Below are positions 1 through 8,674 of a stretch of 40,848 bases of DNA, in pieces. Under the pieces are notes generated by a model. It worked only from the letters and a program-made list of their open reading frames with translations. It did not search any database and was not told where the DNA came from. Every line of letters begins with the position of its first letter. Positions within the stretch are counted from its first letter, which is position 1. Source of the stretch: Oscillospiraceae bacterium (lineage in GTDB: Bacteria > Bacillota > Clostridia > Oscillospirales > Oscillospiraceae); contig CACZKM010000010.1 of assembly GCA_902781745.1 (NCBI GenBank), forward strand, positions 1 to 40,848. Reading direction: 5' to 3'. The position numbers and the translations under genes were made by a program.

Positions 1-14
1 AAAAGCTTTTTATA

Positions 15-119
15 GCGCCGAAGGCGCGTTTGAGACTGCATGAGACGGTATGACGCGCTTGCGCGTCATGAGCGTGCGTAGCACGCGGATTCCCAAATTT
101 AAGCTTTTAATTTGGGAAT
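15..119. repeat. Cluster of four hairpins upstream of the IS1182-family transposase
   Basis: Four perfect inverted repeats lie in a row: 15-19/23-27 (5 bp, 3-base loop), 50-58/61-69 (9 bp, 2-base loop), 72-77/81-86 (6 bp, 3-base loop) and 89-99/109-119 (11 bp, 9-base loop). The last ends 22 bases before the transposase start. They may be end structures of the element, or may limit transcription entering from outside; both readings are inference. Confidence 0.7.
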
Positions 120-141
120 AGTATAACAGGCGGTGAGCGGG

Positions 142-1557
142 ATGGAAGAATGGAAAAAAGATGCACGGCGGGATGTAGTGATCACCGATTTAGATGCTCT
201 GGTACCGAAAGATCATCTGCTGCGGAAGATCGAAAAGGTCATGGATTACGACTGGCTGTATGAACGACTGGACCCATTTTACTGCCATGACAACGGACGA
301 CCCGGAACAGACCCGGTGGTACTGATCAAGATGGTGCTGATTCAACACCTGTATGGGATACCGTCCCTGCGGCAGACCCACCAGAGAATACAGGATACGA
401 TCTCGTACCGCTGGTTTCTGGGGTATAGTTTACTGGACAATATACCGCATTTTGCAACGGTAAGCTATGCGTTCTGCAAGCGATTTCCTCCGGAGCTCAG
501 CGAGGAGATCTTTGAGCATATATTAAGCAAAGCCCTGAATCACCGTATGGTAGACCCGTCGGCGGTGTTCATCGATGGAACTCATATCAAAGCATCGGCC
601 AATAAGAAGAAATACCAAAAGCAGCAGGTGAAAAAGGATGCAAAGGTCTATGATGAACAGCTTCGGCAGGAGGTCAACGCGGAGCGGGAGAAGCTGGGGA
701 AGAAACCGATCGAAGAAGATAACGATGATGAAGACAAACCCGGAGGAACGACCGACAGGGCGGTTTCTACTACCGATCCGGATGCCGGGATGTTCGTCAA
801 GGGAGAGCACGAGCGGCAGTTTGCTTATGAGGCGCACACCGCCTGCGACAAAAACGGATTTGTACTTGGGGTAGAAGTGACGGCAGGCAACATCCATGAC
901 AGTGCAGCGTGGGATGCTGTCTATGACAGGGTGAACAGTCGATTGGAAGGCACAAAGTTTGTCGTAATGGATTCAGCTTACAAAACACCATGGATCGCAA
1001 AGAAGACACTGGACGATGGAAATATACCGATCCTGCCATACACCAGACGCCACTACAAGGAAAACACATATCGCCCGTGGGATTACACATATGACATTGC
1101 CAACGACCAATTCATCTGTCCGAGGGAAGGAATACTGCGGCATACGACCACCGACAAGGAAGGAAAACGCATCTACCGGAGTACGCCAAAGCACTGTGTC
1201 AATTGTCCTTCGAAAAGCAGATGCAATGCAAATGAGAAGGGTCAGAAAGTATTCGCCACACATATTTGGCAGGAATATCTGGACATTGTAGAGCAGCTTC
1301 GCAAGACCGATCGTGGGAAAGCGCTGTACAGGCAGCGCAAGGAGACCATTGAGCGGGTCTTTGCGGATGCGAAAGAAAAACACGCCATGCGTTATACCCA
1401 CCATCGAGGTCTGGCCCGGGTCACAAACTGGGTGAGGCTGAAGTATGCTGCCATGAATCTGAAAAAACTGGCAAAATGGAGATGGAATTCCTCCGTTTTC
1501 TGCACAATACGGCTGCTTTTTTGTTCATATATGGAAAAAACCACCTGCCTGGCATAA
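142..1557 (+). CDS. IS1182-family DDE transposase
   Basis: Catalyses cut-and-paste movement of its insertion sequence. The N-terminal part carries the family's DUF772-like region (LVPKDHLLRKI, then RPGTDPVVLIKM). The likely catalytic triad is intact: D145 in FIDGTHIK, D277 in VMDSAYK and E404 in ETIERVFADAKEKH. A cysteine-rich patch (CPREG, HCVNCPSKSRC) precedes the last acidic residue, as is common in this family. At about 471 aa it is full length. ATG 142 is preferred over GTG 133 because AGGCGG at 128-133 is correctly spaced only for 142. The last codons overlap the first arm of a terminator. It looks functional, and is a recent arrival next to unrelated host genes. Confidence 0.93.
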   Translation: MEEWKKDARRDVVITDLDALVPKDHLLRKIEKVMDYDWLYERLDPFYCHDNGRPGTDPVVLIKMVLIQHLYGIPSLRQTHQRIQDTISYRWFLGYSLLDNIPHFATVSYAFCKRFPPELSEEIFEHILSKALNHRMVDPSAVFIDGTHIKASANKKKYQKQQVKKDAKVYDEQLRQEVNAEREKLGKKPIEEDNDDEDKPGGTTDRAVSTTDPDAGMFVKGEHERQFAYEAHTACDKNGFVLGVEVTAGNIHDSAAWDAVYDRVNSRLEGTKFVVMDSAYKTPWIAKKTLDDGNIPILPYTRRHYKENTYRPWDYTYDIANDQFICPREGILRHTTTDKEGKRIYRSTPKHCVNCPSKSRCNANEKGQKVFATHIWQEYLDIVEQLRKTDRGKALYRQRKETIERVFADAKEKHAMRYTHHRGLARVTNWVRLKYAAMNLKKLAKWRWNSSVFCTIRLLFCSYMEKTTCLA

Positions 1558-1574
1558 CCATTCAGGTGGTTTTT
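1536..1574 (+). terminator. Terminator overlapping the transposase stop
   Basis: A perfect 12-bp stem (1536-1547 with 1563-1574) with a 15-base loop. The 3' arm ends in five T residues. The stem begins inside the coding sequence. Confidence 0.8.
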
Positions 1575-1585
1575 CGACAGACTGG

Positions 1586-1613
1586 AAAGAGACAGCCATT
1601 TGGCTGTCTCTTT
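1586..1613. terminator. Second terminator closing the IS1182 unit
   Basis: A perfect 12-bp stem (1586-1597 with 1602-1613), ATTT loop and a T-rich 3' side. With the hairpin just before it, it should stop transcription leaving the transposase gene. Confidence 0.85.
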
Positions 1614-1633
1614 TCTTGCTTGTTTGTTATGTT

Positions 1634-1662
1634 TTGATTCTATAGGGTGTATTCTTTATAAA
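1634..1662 (+). promoter_or_regulatory. SigA-type promoter for the secreted protein gene
   Basis: TTGATT (1634-1639), 17-base spacer, TATAAA (1657-1662). This gives a leader of about 90 bases. The leader carries a small perfect palindrome at 1699-1704/1708-1713 that might be an operator or hairpin. Confidence 0.6.
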
Positions 1663-1760
1663 CTTTTAAGAATTCCTTCACCCTTTCTTCTGAATCCCAT
1701 GCTAGGATAGCATTGTAAGAAAGAAAAACGGTCCTGCACAGCAGGAAAGGAGGAACCACC

Positions 1761-2924
1761 ATGATGAAAAAACGTGTTATGACCTGCTTGACCGTTGGTG
1801 TATGCGTTCTTGCCATCTCCGCCACTGCGGCTTTTGGCAGTGTGAACGGCTACGCCAACTACAAGACCGGTGTGAAGTCGCTGGCTTTAGATGTCGACAA
1901 TGTCTCTGCAGCCGGCAGCTTTACCATGACCTACGATGGTAAACCTGTGATGAACGGGGATGCTGAGATTGCCATTGATGGCGCGAATCAGGCCAGCCAT
2001 GTCGTTCTGTCGGACGGTCACAATCAGAGCGAAGAGTGGAATACGACCTTTGACGGCGTCAAGACCTGGTTTGATTCTGACGCCCCCTACTACTTCACCT
2101 ACGATGCAGAGAAGGAAAAGAGCGGTCACGGGCTGTTGAATATTGACGGAGACGATGAGCTCTCCAAGCGAGTGGTCAACTTCCTTGAGATGGGCGCCGA
2201 CACCGTTATGGGCGATTTGAAGAACAACGTTGTTGAGATTGACGCCTCCAATGGGATCTATACCTACCAGTTGGACATCTCCAACAGCCAGGTCCCCGCC
2301 ATCGTCAACGCAGGACTGTCTGTCCTGGCCTATGCCGCGTCAGATAGTTTTGCCAACACCTGCTATGTGGACTTTGAAGACTGGAATCAGTGTGCGGCCA
2401 ATTACTATGAGCAGCAGACCGGACAGTCCCTCAGCGCGGACTTCATGGCGCATTACAACGGTGAGATCGATGATGATCGTTGGTATGAGAACAATGCTGA
2501 GCTCGATAAGTTTGACGAACTCCAGGGGGAGATGTATGAGCATTATAATCAGGAGATGGAACAGAAGATGGCTGCAGCCAATTCCACTTCCGGCGTCCTG
2601 TATGTGTCTGCCGACGGCACAACTACCTTCTACACTGACGTTGTGGCCTATGAACAATCTAAAGGTGGAGCATCTACAGATAGCATTGAATCCTTTATCG
2701 GCAAGGATTTGACCCTGGACAATGTTCATTTTACCTTCTCTGTCAATAAGGCCGGTCAGCTTACTGCCAACCATATCGAGGCTACATTCCTAACTGTTGA
2801 TGATAAAGGAGCCAGCCATACTATGGTCCTCACCGGTGATGTGACCTTCCACGACTATGGTACCACAGCGGTTCAGCCTCTGGACGTGGGCGACCGTGTG
2901 TCCTCTGAGGAATACCACGGGTAA
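1761..2924 (+). CDS. Secreted protein of unknown function
   Basis: I do not recognise this 387-aa protein. It starts with two lysines and a hydrophobic stretch ending near residue 26 (ATAAFG), which looks like a Sec signal peptide. There is no lipobox cysteine, so it should be released or wall-associated. The mature part is acidic, rich in Asp, Tyr and Asn, and has repeated short beta-like stretches (FTMTYDGKPVMNGDAEIAI; GVLYVSADGTTTFYTDV). The start is supported by AAAGGAGG at 1746-1753. It has its own promoter and terminator, so it is a single-gene unit. Base composition is lower in GC than the housekeeping cluster, which may mean transfer. A lipoprotein-like sensor or envelope-stress protein are alternatives I cannot test. 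Confidence 0.8.
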   Translation: MMKKRVMTCLTVGVCVLAISATAAFGSVNGYANYKTGVKSLALDVDNVSAAGSFTMTYDGKPVMNGDAEIAIDGANQASHVVLSDGHNQSEEWNTTFDGVKTWFDSDAPYYFTYDAEKEKSGHGLLNIDGDDELSKRVVNFLEMGADTVMGDLKNNVVEIDASNGIYTYQLDISNSQVPAIVNAGLSVLAYAASDSFANTCYVDFEDWNQCAANYYEQQTGQSLSADFMAHYNGEIDDDRWYENNAELDKFDELQGEMYEHYNQEMEQKMAAANSTSGVLYVSADGTTTFYTDVVAYEQSKGGASTDSIESFIGKDLTLDNVHFTFSVNKAGQLTANHIEATFLTVDDKGASHTMVLTGDVTFHDYGTTAVQPLDVGDRVSSEEYHG

Positions 2925-2952
2925 ACCGATGATTCTGATGTTTGGAAGCCTG

Positions 2953-2987
2953 AGCCCGTCCCCGTGTACTTCGGGGGCGGGCTTTTT
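2953..2987 (+). terminator. Terminator after the secreted protein gene
   Basis: A 12-bp stem (2953-2964 with 2972-2983, one G-U pair), 7-base loop, then a run of T residues to 2987. Confidence 0.88.
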
Positions 2988-3015
2988 CGTACATTGATTG
3001 TTTACAAAATTAGAT

Positions 3016-3043
3016 TTGCCTTTTTCTCAAAATGTAGTATAAT
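3016..3043 (+). promoter_or_regulatory. SigA-type promoter for the penicillin-binding protein gene
   Basis: TTGCCT (3016-3021), 16-base spacer and a perfect TATAAT (3038-3043). Confidence 0.72.
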
Positions 3044-3115
3044 AGGTTGAGTTTTAATCTGCTATATTGCGCCTATGCAGCGCTTGATCCTGATTCCATG
3101 GAAAGGGGAACCTCT

Positions 3116-5530
3116 ATGGCACCGAGACCAATGAGACCCCGCCGGCCCAACCGGCGGCTGAGCGTTGGAAACCTCCAGCGTATCGTAATTTTAGGCATCC
3201 TTTTTGGTGTTGTCACCTTTGGGATTCTGTTTGCCAAGCTCTGGCAGCTCCAGGTGGTGGAGCATGACACCCTCACAGAGCGTGCCGTCAAACAGCAGAC
3301 CCGCGTGACCACCTCCAATGCCCACCGCGGCACGATCTTCGACGCCAACGGCGACGTGCTGGCCATCTCCGGCTCCGTGAAGAATGTTGTCCTCTCTCCC
3401 AGGGATATCCTGGCTGCTGTGGAGGTGGACACCACGGATGAGTTCGGCAATCCCCGCTCTCAGACTGTCATCGACGCTGAGCGTACCCAGAAGGCCCAGG
3501 AGAAGATCGACGTCATCGCCGAGGGTATGGCCGACATCCTGGGGATCGATCCCAACATCGTTTACCAGAAGGTACAGGAAAAGCCCAACTCCGCCTGGCA
3601 GGTCATTGCCGAAAAGGTCCCCGATGAGACCGGGGAGGAGGTCAACGCCTTTGTGGAGGAGAACGACCTGAAGGGCTGTGTCTACTGCACCGATGACTCC
3701 AAGCGCTACTATCCCTATTCCTATCTGGCGACCCAGGTGGTGGGCTTCGTCAACAGCGAGAACCAGGGTGCGTATGGTGTTGAGGCGCTGTATAACGATG
3801 AACTCTCCGGTGAGAACGGCCGGACCATTACATCCAAAAACGCCTCCGGCCGGGAAATGCTCTCCAAGTATGCCGACCGCAGCACCACCCAGAACGGGTA
3901 CAATGTCAACCTCACCATCGACACCACCATCCAGCTCTATGCAGAGACGGTCCTGGAGCAGGGGATTGCCGCCTATGACGTGATCAACGGCGCCTTTTGC
4001 ATCGTGATGGACCCCAATACCGGCGCTGTCCTGGCTTTGGCCAGTTCCCCGGACTACGATCTCAACGATCCCAACACCGTGTCCGACCCGGTTGCCCTGG
4101 CCAGGCTGGCCAAGCTCCGGCGGGACCCCTCTGTCAGCCAGGAGGAGTACGACGAGGCCTATAAGCAGGCCCAGTTCGTCCAGTGGCGAAGCAAGTGCCT
4201 GAACACCGCCTATGAGCCCGGTTCCACCTTCAAGCCTCTGGTCCTGGCCGCCGCTTTGGAGGAAGGCGCGGTCACGGATTCCGATACCTTTGGCTGCACC
4301 GGCGCGGTCAATGTCGGCGGCTCTGTCATCCGCTGCTCCGCCCGTCGGGGCCACGGAACCCAGAACCTCCGTCAGGCCGTACAGAACTCCTGCAACCCCG
4401 CCTTTATCCGCATCGGACAGAAGCTGGGGGCCCAGAAGTTCCTGGACTACTGGGAGCTCTACGGCTTTACGGAAAAGACGGGCATCGAGCTCCCCGGCGA
4501 GGAGAGCTCCACATTCTGGGGCACCGAGGAGTTTGTAAGCCCCGCCGGCATCACCAACCTGGCGGTCGCCTCCTTCGGCCAGCGTTTCCTGGTGACCCCC
4601 ATCCAGCTCATTACCGCTTTGTCCTCCGTCATTAACGGCGGCCATTTGATGGAGCCCTACCTGGTCCAGTCTGTTACTGACAAGGACGGCAACATCATCA
4701 GCTATCATGAGCCCCACCAACTCCGGCAGGTGGTCAGTGAGGAGACCTCCGCCCACGTCCGGGATATCCTGGAGTCCGTGGTCTCCGCTCCCAGAGGTAC
4801 CGGTAAGAACGCCTATGTGCCCGGCTATCGTATCGCCGGCAAGACCGGTTCCTCCCAGAACACCGACAGTGTGGACCACATCATCGTTTCCTTCCTGGGC
4901 TTTGCCCCGGCCGATAATCCCCAGGTCATCGTCCTGCTGGCCTTCGACTGGCCCAGACCTGCGGTCCACGAGGGCAATACCATCGCCAGCGGCACCTATA
5001 TCAGTGGTGGTACTATGGCTGCGCCTCTGGCCGGCCGGCTCATCGCCAATATCCTGGACTATCTGGGCCACCAGTCCACCGGCGTGACCGCCGAGACCAA
5101 CACGGGCATCACAGTTCCCAACCTCACGGGGTATTCCCTTGCCGAGGCCCAGGCCAGCCTGGAGGGGACGGAGCTGAGCTACCGCACTTCCGGGGAGGGG
5201 GATATCGTCACCGACCAGGCCCCCGCCGCCGGCAGTATCGTCCCCAGGGGCACCAAAGTGGTCTTCTACCTGGGAACCCAGCGTCCGGAGGACATGGTGG
5301 TCATGCCCGACCTGACAGGCTGCACCTTCGACGAGGTCAACCAGGCCCTGGAGGCGCTGGGACTGTACCTCAACGCCACCGGCGCCATGGAGGAAGGCGT
5401 GGTCATCAGCCAGGCCGTGGAGGCCGGTTCCCCCGTTCAGGTGGGGACCTCTGTCTCCGTCCAGTTTGCCAGTGAGGCGGCCCATGAGGATGAAGCTGTG
5501 GTGGAAGACGGACAGGGCCCGGCAGAATAA
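3116..5530 (+). CDS. Penicillin-binding protein, SpoVD/PBP2 (FtsI) type, with two PASTA domains
   Basis: A class B transpeptidase that cross-links peptidoglycan outside the membrane. ATG 3116 has AAAGGGG seven bases upstream, whereas the longer TTG and ATG 3098 starts have no ribosome site. Of 804 aa, residues about 22-48 form one membrane anchor (IVILGILFGVVTFGILF). The dimerisation domain follows (RGTIFDANGDVLA). The transpeptidase motifs are complete: STFK with S370, SCN with S425, and KTG at K576. Two PASTA domains end the protein (about 665-720 and 728-788), followed by an acidic tail. PASTA repeats are found in SpoVD and in some PBP2 proteins. Division septum or spore cortex synthesis are both possible. 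The gene stands alone with its own promoter, not in an mraZ-ftsL cluster. Confidence 0.93.
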   Translation: MAPRPMRPRRPNRRLSVGNLQRIVILGILFGVVTFGILFAKLWQLQVVEHDTLTERAVKQQTRVTTSNAHRGTIFDANGDVLAISGSVKNVVLSPRDILAAVEVDTTDEFGNPRSQTVIDAERTQKAQEKIDVIAEGMADILGIDPNIVYQKVQEKPNSAWQVIAEKVPDETGEEVNAFVEENDLKGCVYCTDDSKRYYPYSYLATQVVGFVNSENQGAYGVEALYNDELSGENGRTITSKNASGREMLSKYADRSTTQNGYNVNLTIDTTIQLYAETVLEQGIAAYDVINGAFCIVMDPNTGAVLALASSPDYDLNDPNTVSDPVALARLAKLRRDPSVSQEEYDEAYKQAQFVQWRSKCLNTAYEPGSTFKPLVLAAALEEGAVTDSDTFGCTGAVNVGGSVIRCSARRGHGTQNLRQAVQNSCNPAFIRIGQKLGAQKFLDYWELYGFTEKTGIELPGEESSTFWGTEEFVSPAGITNLAVASFGQRFLVTPIQLITALSSVINGGHLMEPYLVQSVTDKDGNIISYHEPHQLRQVVSEETSAHVRDILESVVSAPRGTGKNAYVPGYRIAGKTGSSQNTDSVDHIIVSFLGFAPADNPQVIVLLAFDWPRPAVHEGNTIASGTYISGGTMAAPLAGRLIANILDYLGHQSTGVTAETNTGITVPNLTGYSLAEAQASLEGTELSYRTSGEGDIVTDQAPAAGSIVPRGTKVVFYLGTQRPEDMVVMPDLTGCTFDEVNQALEALGLYLNATGAMEEGVVISQAVEAGSPVQVGTSVSVQFASEAAHEDEAVVEDGQGPAE

Positions 5531-5553
5531 TCACAGAAAATCGCAAAACCCCC

Positions 5554-5582
5554 TAGGCAAACAGCGGGTTCTTTGGTAGAAT
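5554..5582 (+). promoter_or_regulatory. Possible promoter for the pyrH-polC cluster
   Basis: TAGGCA (5554-5559), 17-base spacer, TAGAAT (5577-5582). No terminator separates the upstream gene, so read-through is also possible. Just before the AGGAGG site of pyrH is a 7-bp hairpin (5615-5621/5630-5636). Confidence 0.45.
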
Positions 5583-5653
5583 AAACAATTGGAGAAACCA
5601 ATTTGAAGAAAACGCGTCCTTGATTTGCGAAGGACGGCAGGAGGTCGAAGGAC

Positions 5654-6364
5654 ATGGAGAAAATCAAACGGGTCCTGCTGAAGCTCAGCGGAGAGGCCCT
5701 GGCAGCCGACGCCGGACGGGGACTGGACTTCCCCTTCATCCATACCGTGTGCGCTGCGGTGAAGGACTGCGTCGATCAGGGCGTCCAGGTGGGCGTTGTG
5801 GTTGGCGGCGGCAACTTTTGGCGTGGCCTGAAGGACGGCGGAGACAAGATGGAGCGCTCCCGGGCTGACCAGATGGGGATGCTGGCCACCATCATCAACT
5901 CCCTGGCTCTCCAGGACGTGCTGGAGCAGCATGGTCAGCCGGCCAAGGTCCTGACCGCCCAGCCCATGGGCAACGTCGCGGAGCCCTATTCCCGCCCCCT
6001 GGCAGACCGGTATCTCAGCGAGGGCAAGGTGGTCATCTTCGGCGGCGGCACCGGCAACCCCTATTTTTCCACCGACACCGCCGCGGTGCTCCGGGCCTGT
6101 GAGATCGGTGCGGATATGATCCTTCTGGCCAAGAATATCGACGGGGTCTACAGCGCGGACCCGCGCAAAGACCCCAATGCAGTCAAGTACGATACCGTCA
6201 CCTATGACGAGGTGCTGGCCAAGCAGCTCCAGGTGATGGATCTCCCCGCCACCTCCCTGGCGCTGGAAAACAAGATCCCCGCCATGGTCTTCCCCCTGGC
6301 TGACCCGGCCAATATCCTCCGGGCGATCAAGGGCGAGGCTATCGGCACGAAAGTGACCCTGTAA
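5654..6364 (+). CDS. pyrH: UMP kinase
   Basis: Phosphorylates UMP to UDP with ATP in pyrimidine nucleotide synthesis; the bacterial enzyme is a cytoplasmic hexamer of the amino-acid-kinase fold. At 236 aa it is family length. Visible motifs are the N-terminal KLSGEAL loop, the glycine-rich VVGGGNFWRG segment, the FGGGTGNPYFSTDTAA nucleotide-site segment and ILLAKNIDGVYSADP. AGGAGG at 5639-5644 supports the start. It leads the usual Bacillota run into frr. The rpsB-tsf pair that often precedes pyrH is absent; a penicillin-binding protein gene is there instead. Confidence 0.97.
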   Translation: MEKIKRVLLKLSGEALAADAGRGLDFPFIHTVCAAVKDCVDQGVQVGVVVGGGNFWRGLKDGGDKMERSRADQMGMLATIINSLALQDVLEQHGQPAKVLTAQPMGNVAEPYSRPLADRYLSEGKVVIFGGGTGNPYFSTDTAAVLRACEIGADMILLAKNIDGVYSADPRKDPNAVKYDTVTYDEVLAKQLQVMDLPATSLALENKIPAMVFPLADPANILRAIKGEAIGTKVTL

Positions 6365-6406
6365 CCCAACCATCGGACCCTACGTTATATTGGAAGGAGA
6401 ATACTT

Positions 6407-6961
6407 ATGAGCGACATCATTCAGGATTATGACGTGAAGATGAACAAGACCATCGAAGTGATCAAGGGCGACTTCGCTGCCGTTCGTGCCGGCCGGGCCG
6501 ACGCCGGTGTGCTCAACAAGATCACCGTGGAGTATTACGGCACCGACACCCCTCTCCAGCAGGTGGCGGGCATCTCCACCCCCGATCCCCGGACCCTGGT
6601 GATCCAGCCCTGGGACGCGTCCCTCCTCAAGGCCATTGAAAAGGCGCTGCTGACCTCCGATCTGGGCATCAACCCCCAGAACGACGGCAAGGTCATCCGT
6701 CTGGCCTTCCCCCAGCTCACCGAGGAGCGCAGAAAAGAGCTCTCCAAGCAGGTGAAGAAATACGGCGAGGGCGGCAAGGTGGCCATCCGGAACATCCGCC
6801 GGGACGCCATGGAAAAGCTCAAGGCCATGAAGAAAAAGTCCGAGATCACCGAGGACGATTTTGACGACTATGAGGAAGAGCTCCAGAAGCTCACCGACAA
6901 GAAGTGCAAGGAGATCGACGAGCTGACTGCCAAGAAGGAAGCCGAGCTCATGGCGGTGTAA
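6407..6961 (+). CDS. frr: Ribosome recycling factor
   Basis: Works with EF-G to split the post-termination ribosome for reuse. At 184 aa it is the standard length. Typical segments are AVRAGRADAGVLNKITVEYYG near residues 25-45, LVIQPWDASLLKAIEKAL, and the C-terminal coiled-coil stretch rich in Lys and Glu. GGAAGGAG stands ahead of the ATG. It lies 42 bases after pyrH and is followed four bases later by the GTG start of uppS, so these genes should be co-transcribed. Confidence 0.97.
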   Translation: MSDIIQDYDVKMNKTIEVIKGDFAAVRAGRADAGVLNKITVEYYGTDTPLQQVAGISTPDPRTLVIQPWDASLLKAIEKALLTSDLGINPQNDGKVIRLAFPQLTEERRKELSKQVKKYGEGGKVAIRNIRRDAMEKLKAMKKKSEITEDDFDDYEEELQKLTDKKCKEIDELTAKKEAELMAV

Positions 6962-6964
6962 GCC

Positions 6965-7717
6965 GTGGCCTTCTGGAAGAAAAAACCGGCCGGCGAGGCG
7001 AGGGAAGTGGACTTCTCCCGCCTGCCTGACCATGTGGCCATCATTATGGATGGCAACGGCCGATGGGCCAAGAAACGGGGCCTGCCCCGGACCGCCGGTC
7101 ACGCCGCGGGCGCCGAGGCCTTCCGGACCATCGCCTATTACTGCCGGGATATCGGTATCCCGTACCTGACGGTCTACGCCTTTTCCACGGAAAACTGGCG
7201 GCGGCCCCAGGAGGAGGTCTCCGCCATCATGGGCCTTTTGAAGAACTATCTTCTGGAGGTCCTGGAGAAGATGGAGCGGGACGGCTTCCGGGTCCATTTC
7301 TTCGGCGACCTGTCTGTCCTGTCGCCCGATTTGCGGGACCTCTGCCTCCGGTCCATGGAGCGGAGCAAGCAGGTGCCTCCCGGCCATCAGGTGAACATCT
7401 GCCTGAACTACGGCGGCCGGGACGAGCTCATCCGGGCGGTGAAGGCCTGGCAGGCGGACTGTCAGGCGGGGAAGGCTGATCCGGCGGACCTCACTGAGGA
7501 GGTCCTGTCGGGCTACCTGGACTCCGCCGGCATCCCCGACCCGGACCTGGTCATCCGTCCTAGCGGCGAGCTCCGGCTGTCCAACTTCCTGCCCTGGCAG
7601 TCGGCCTACGCGGAATTCTGGTTCAGCGACGTGCTGTGGCCGGACTTCACCCCGGAGGTCCTGAATCAGGCCATCGCGGACTTCCAGACCCGCGACCGCC
7701 GGTTCGGCGGTGTATGA
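6965..7717 (+). CDS. uppS: Undecaprenyl diphosphate synthase (isoprenyl transferase)
   Basis: Condenses isopentenyl diphosphate onto farnesyl diphosphate to make the C55 lipid carrier for cell wall synthesis. The cis-prenyltransferase signature HVAIIMDGNGRWAKKRG holds the catalytic Asp (D29). Further motifs are VYAFSTENWRRP and the C-terminal LVIRPSGELRLSNFLPWQ. The start is GTG at 6965, three bases after the frr stop. The product is 250 aa. It sits beside dxr and ispG, which make its precursors, and cdsA, another membrane-linked enzyme. Confidence 0.96.
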   Translation: MAFWKKKPAGEAREVDFSRLPDHVAIIMDGNGRWAKKRGLPRTAGHAAGAEAFRTIAYYCRDIGIPYLTVYAFSTENWRRPQEEVSAIMGLLKNYLLEVLEKMERDGFRVHFFGDLSVLSPDLRDLCLRSMERSKQVPPGHQVNICLNYGGRDELIRAVKAWQADCQAGKADPADLTEEVLSGYLDSAGIPDPDLVIRPSGELRLSNFLPWQSAYAEFWFSDVLWPDFTPEVLNQAIADFQTRDRRFGGV

Positions 7718-7730
7718 CGGCCATCCGCTG

Positions 7731-7749
7731 AAAGGGCGTCGGCCCTTTT
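7731..7749 (+). terminator. Weak terminator-like hairpin between uppS and cdsA
   Basis: A perfect 7-bp stem (7731-7737 with 7742-7748), GTCG loop, followed by TC. It may only lower read-through, since the next genes share the operon order. Confidence 0.5.
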
Positions 7750-7829
7750 CTATGAAATAAGATAAGAGAGGATTCGGCTCGGTCCCGGTGACCGCGCCCT
7801 TCAATACTGGCGAAAGAGAGGCTCCCCTC

Positions 7830-8639
7830 ATGCTCAATCGTATCCTGGTCGCCTGTGTCGGCATCCCTGTGATCCTGGTGGCGCTCTTTGTACTGCCCTC
7901 CATTTTTACCCCCATCCTGATCGGCGTTCTGTCGGCGGTGGGGACCTATGAGGCCCTCCACGCCATCAAAATGAACCATCCCCGCATCGCCCTGTACACC
8001 ATGCTCCTGGCCCTGGCGGTGCCCTTCTGGGTCTACTTCGGTGAGATCCGGCATTGGGCGCTGCTGGCCCTGATCATCTACCTGATCCTGGTGTTCCTGG
8101 AGGCCTTTTTCAGCGGCTTCCGGGTGCGGATCGAGCGAGTGGGCAGCGGGTTCTTTTTCGCGCTGCTGATCTCCTACTGCCTCTCCTCCGTGGTGAGCCT
8201 TGGGAATCTGGAGCTGCGCACCAGCTATGTGCTCCTGCCCATCGCCCTGCCCTTCGTGGCAGACGCGGCGGCCATGATCACCGGAATGTTCCTGGGCCGC
8301 CACCAGCTCACCCCTCAGCTCTCCCCCAAAAAGACCGTAGAGGGCGCCATCGGCGGCCTGGTGGGCGCGGTGCTGACCTGCATCATCTATGGCCTGGTGT
8401 TCTCCAAGATCACCGAGGTTACGCCGAACTATTACTTCCTGGCAGTCTACGGGATCATCGGCGGCGTGGTGACAGAGGTGGGGGACCTGGCTTTCTCCTA
8501 CATTAAGCGCACCCGGAAGATCAAGGATTTCGGCCATGTCCTCCCGGGACACGGCGGCGTCCTGGACCGGTTTGACAGCGTGATCTTCTGTGCTCCCGTG
8601 GTGGAGCTGCTGATCCACTGGTTCCCGGCTTTTTCCTGA
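7830..8639 (+). CDS. cdsA: Phosphatidate cytidylyltransferase
   Basis: Makes CDP-diacylglycerol from phosphatidate and CTP, the branch point of phospholipid synthesis, in the membrane. About 269 aa, mostly hydrophobic, with some seven or eight membrane segments. The family signature near the C-terminus is present: YIKRTRKIKDFGHVLPGHGG followed by VLDRFDS. An upstream in-frame GTG (7788) has no ribosome site; ATG 7830 has AAAGAGAG nine bases before it and begins directly with the first membrane segment. A 112-base gap with a weak hairpin separates it from uppS. Confidence 0.94.
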   Translation: MLNRILVACVGIPVILVALFVLPSIFTPILIGVLSAVGTYEALHAIKMNHPRIALYTMLLALAVPFWVYFGEIRHWALLALIIYLILVFLEAFFSGFRVRIERVGSGFFFALLISYCLSSVVSLGNLELRTSYVLLPIALPFVADAAAMITGMFLGRHQLTPQLSPKKTVEGAIGGLVGAVLTCIIYGLVFSKITEVTPNYYFLAVYGIIGGVVTEVGDLAFSYIKRTRKIKDFGHVLPGHGGVLDRFDSVIFCAPVVELLIHWFPAFS

Positions 8640-8674
8640 TCTCCCTGCCATCATACACAGAAAGAACGGATACT

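Larger units (their letters stand above)
1..1614 (+). mobile_element. IS1182-family insertion sequence, boundaries unresolved
   Basis: One DDE transposase gene is flanked by hairpins on the left and two terminators on the right. I found no terminal inverted repeat or target duplication; the left end may lie at or before base 1. The right limit is set at the end of the second terminator, only as a minimum estimate. GC content is lower than in the housekeeping genes downstream. Confidence 0.5.

Noticed and set aside
3191-5485. A 764-codon minus-strand frame opposite the penicillin-binding protein
   Set aside because: Antisense shadow of a gene with all catalytic motifs; no ribosome site or family motif.
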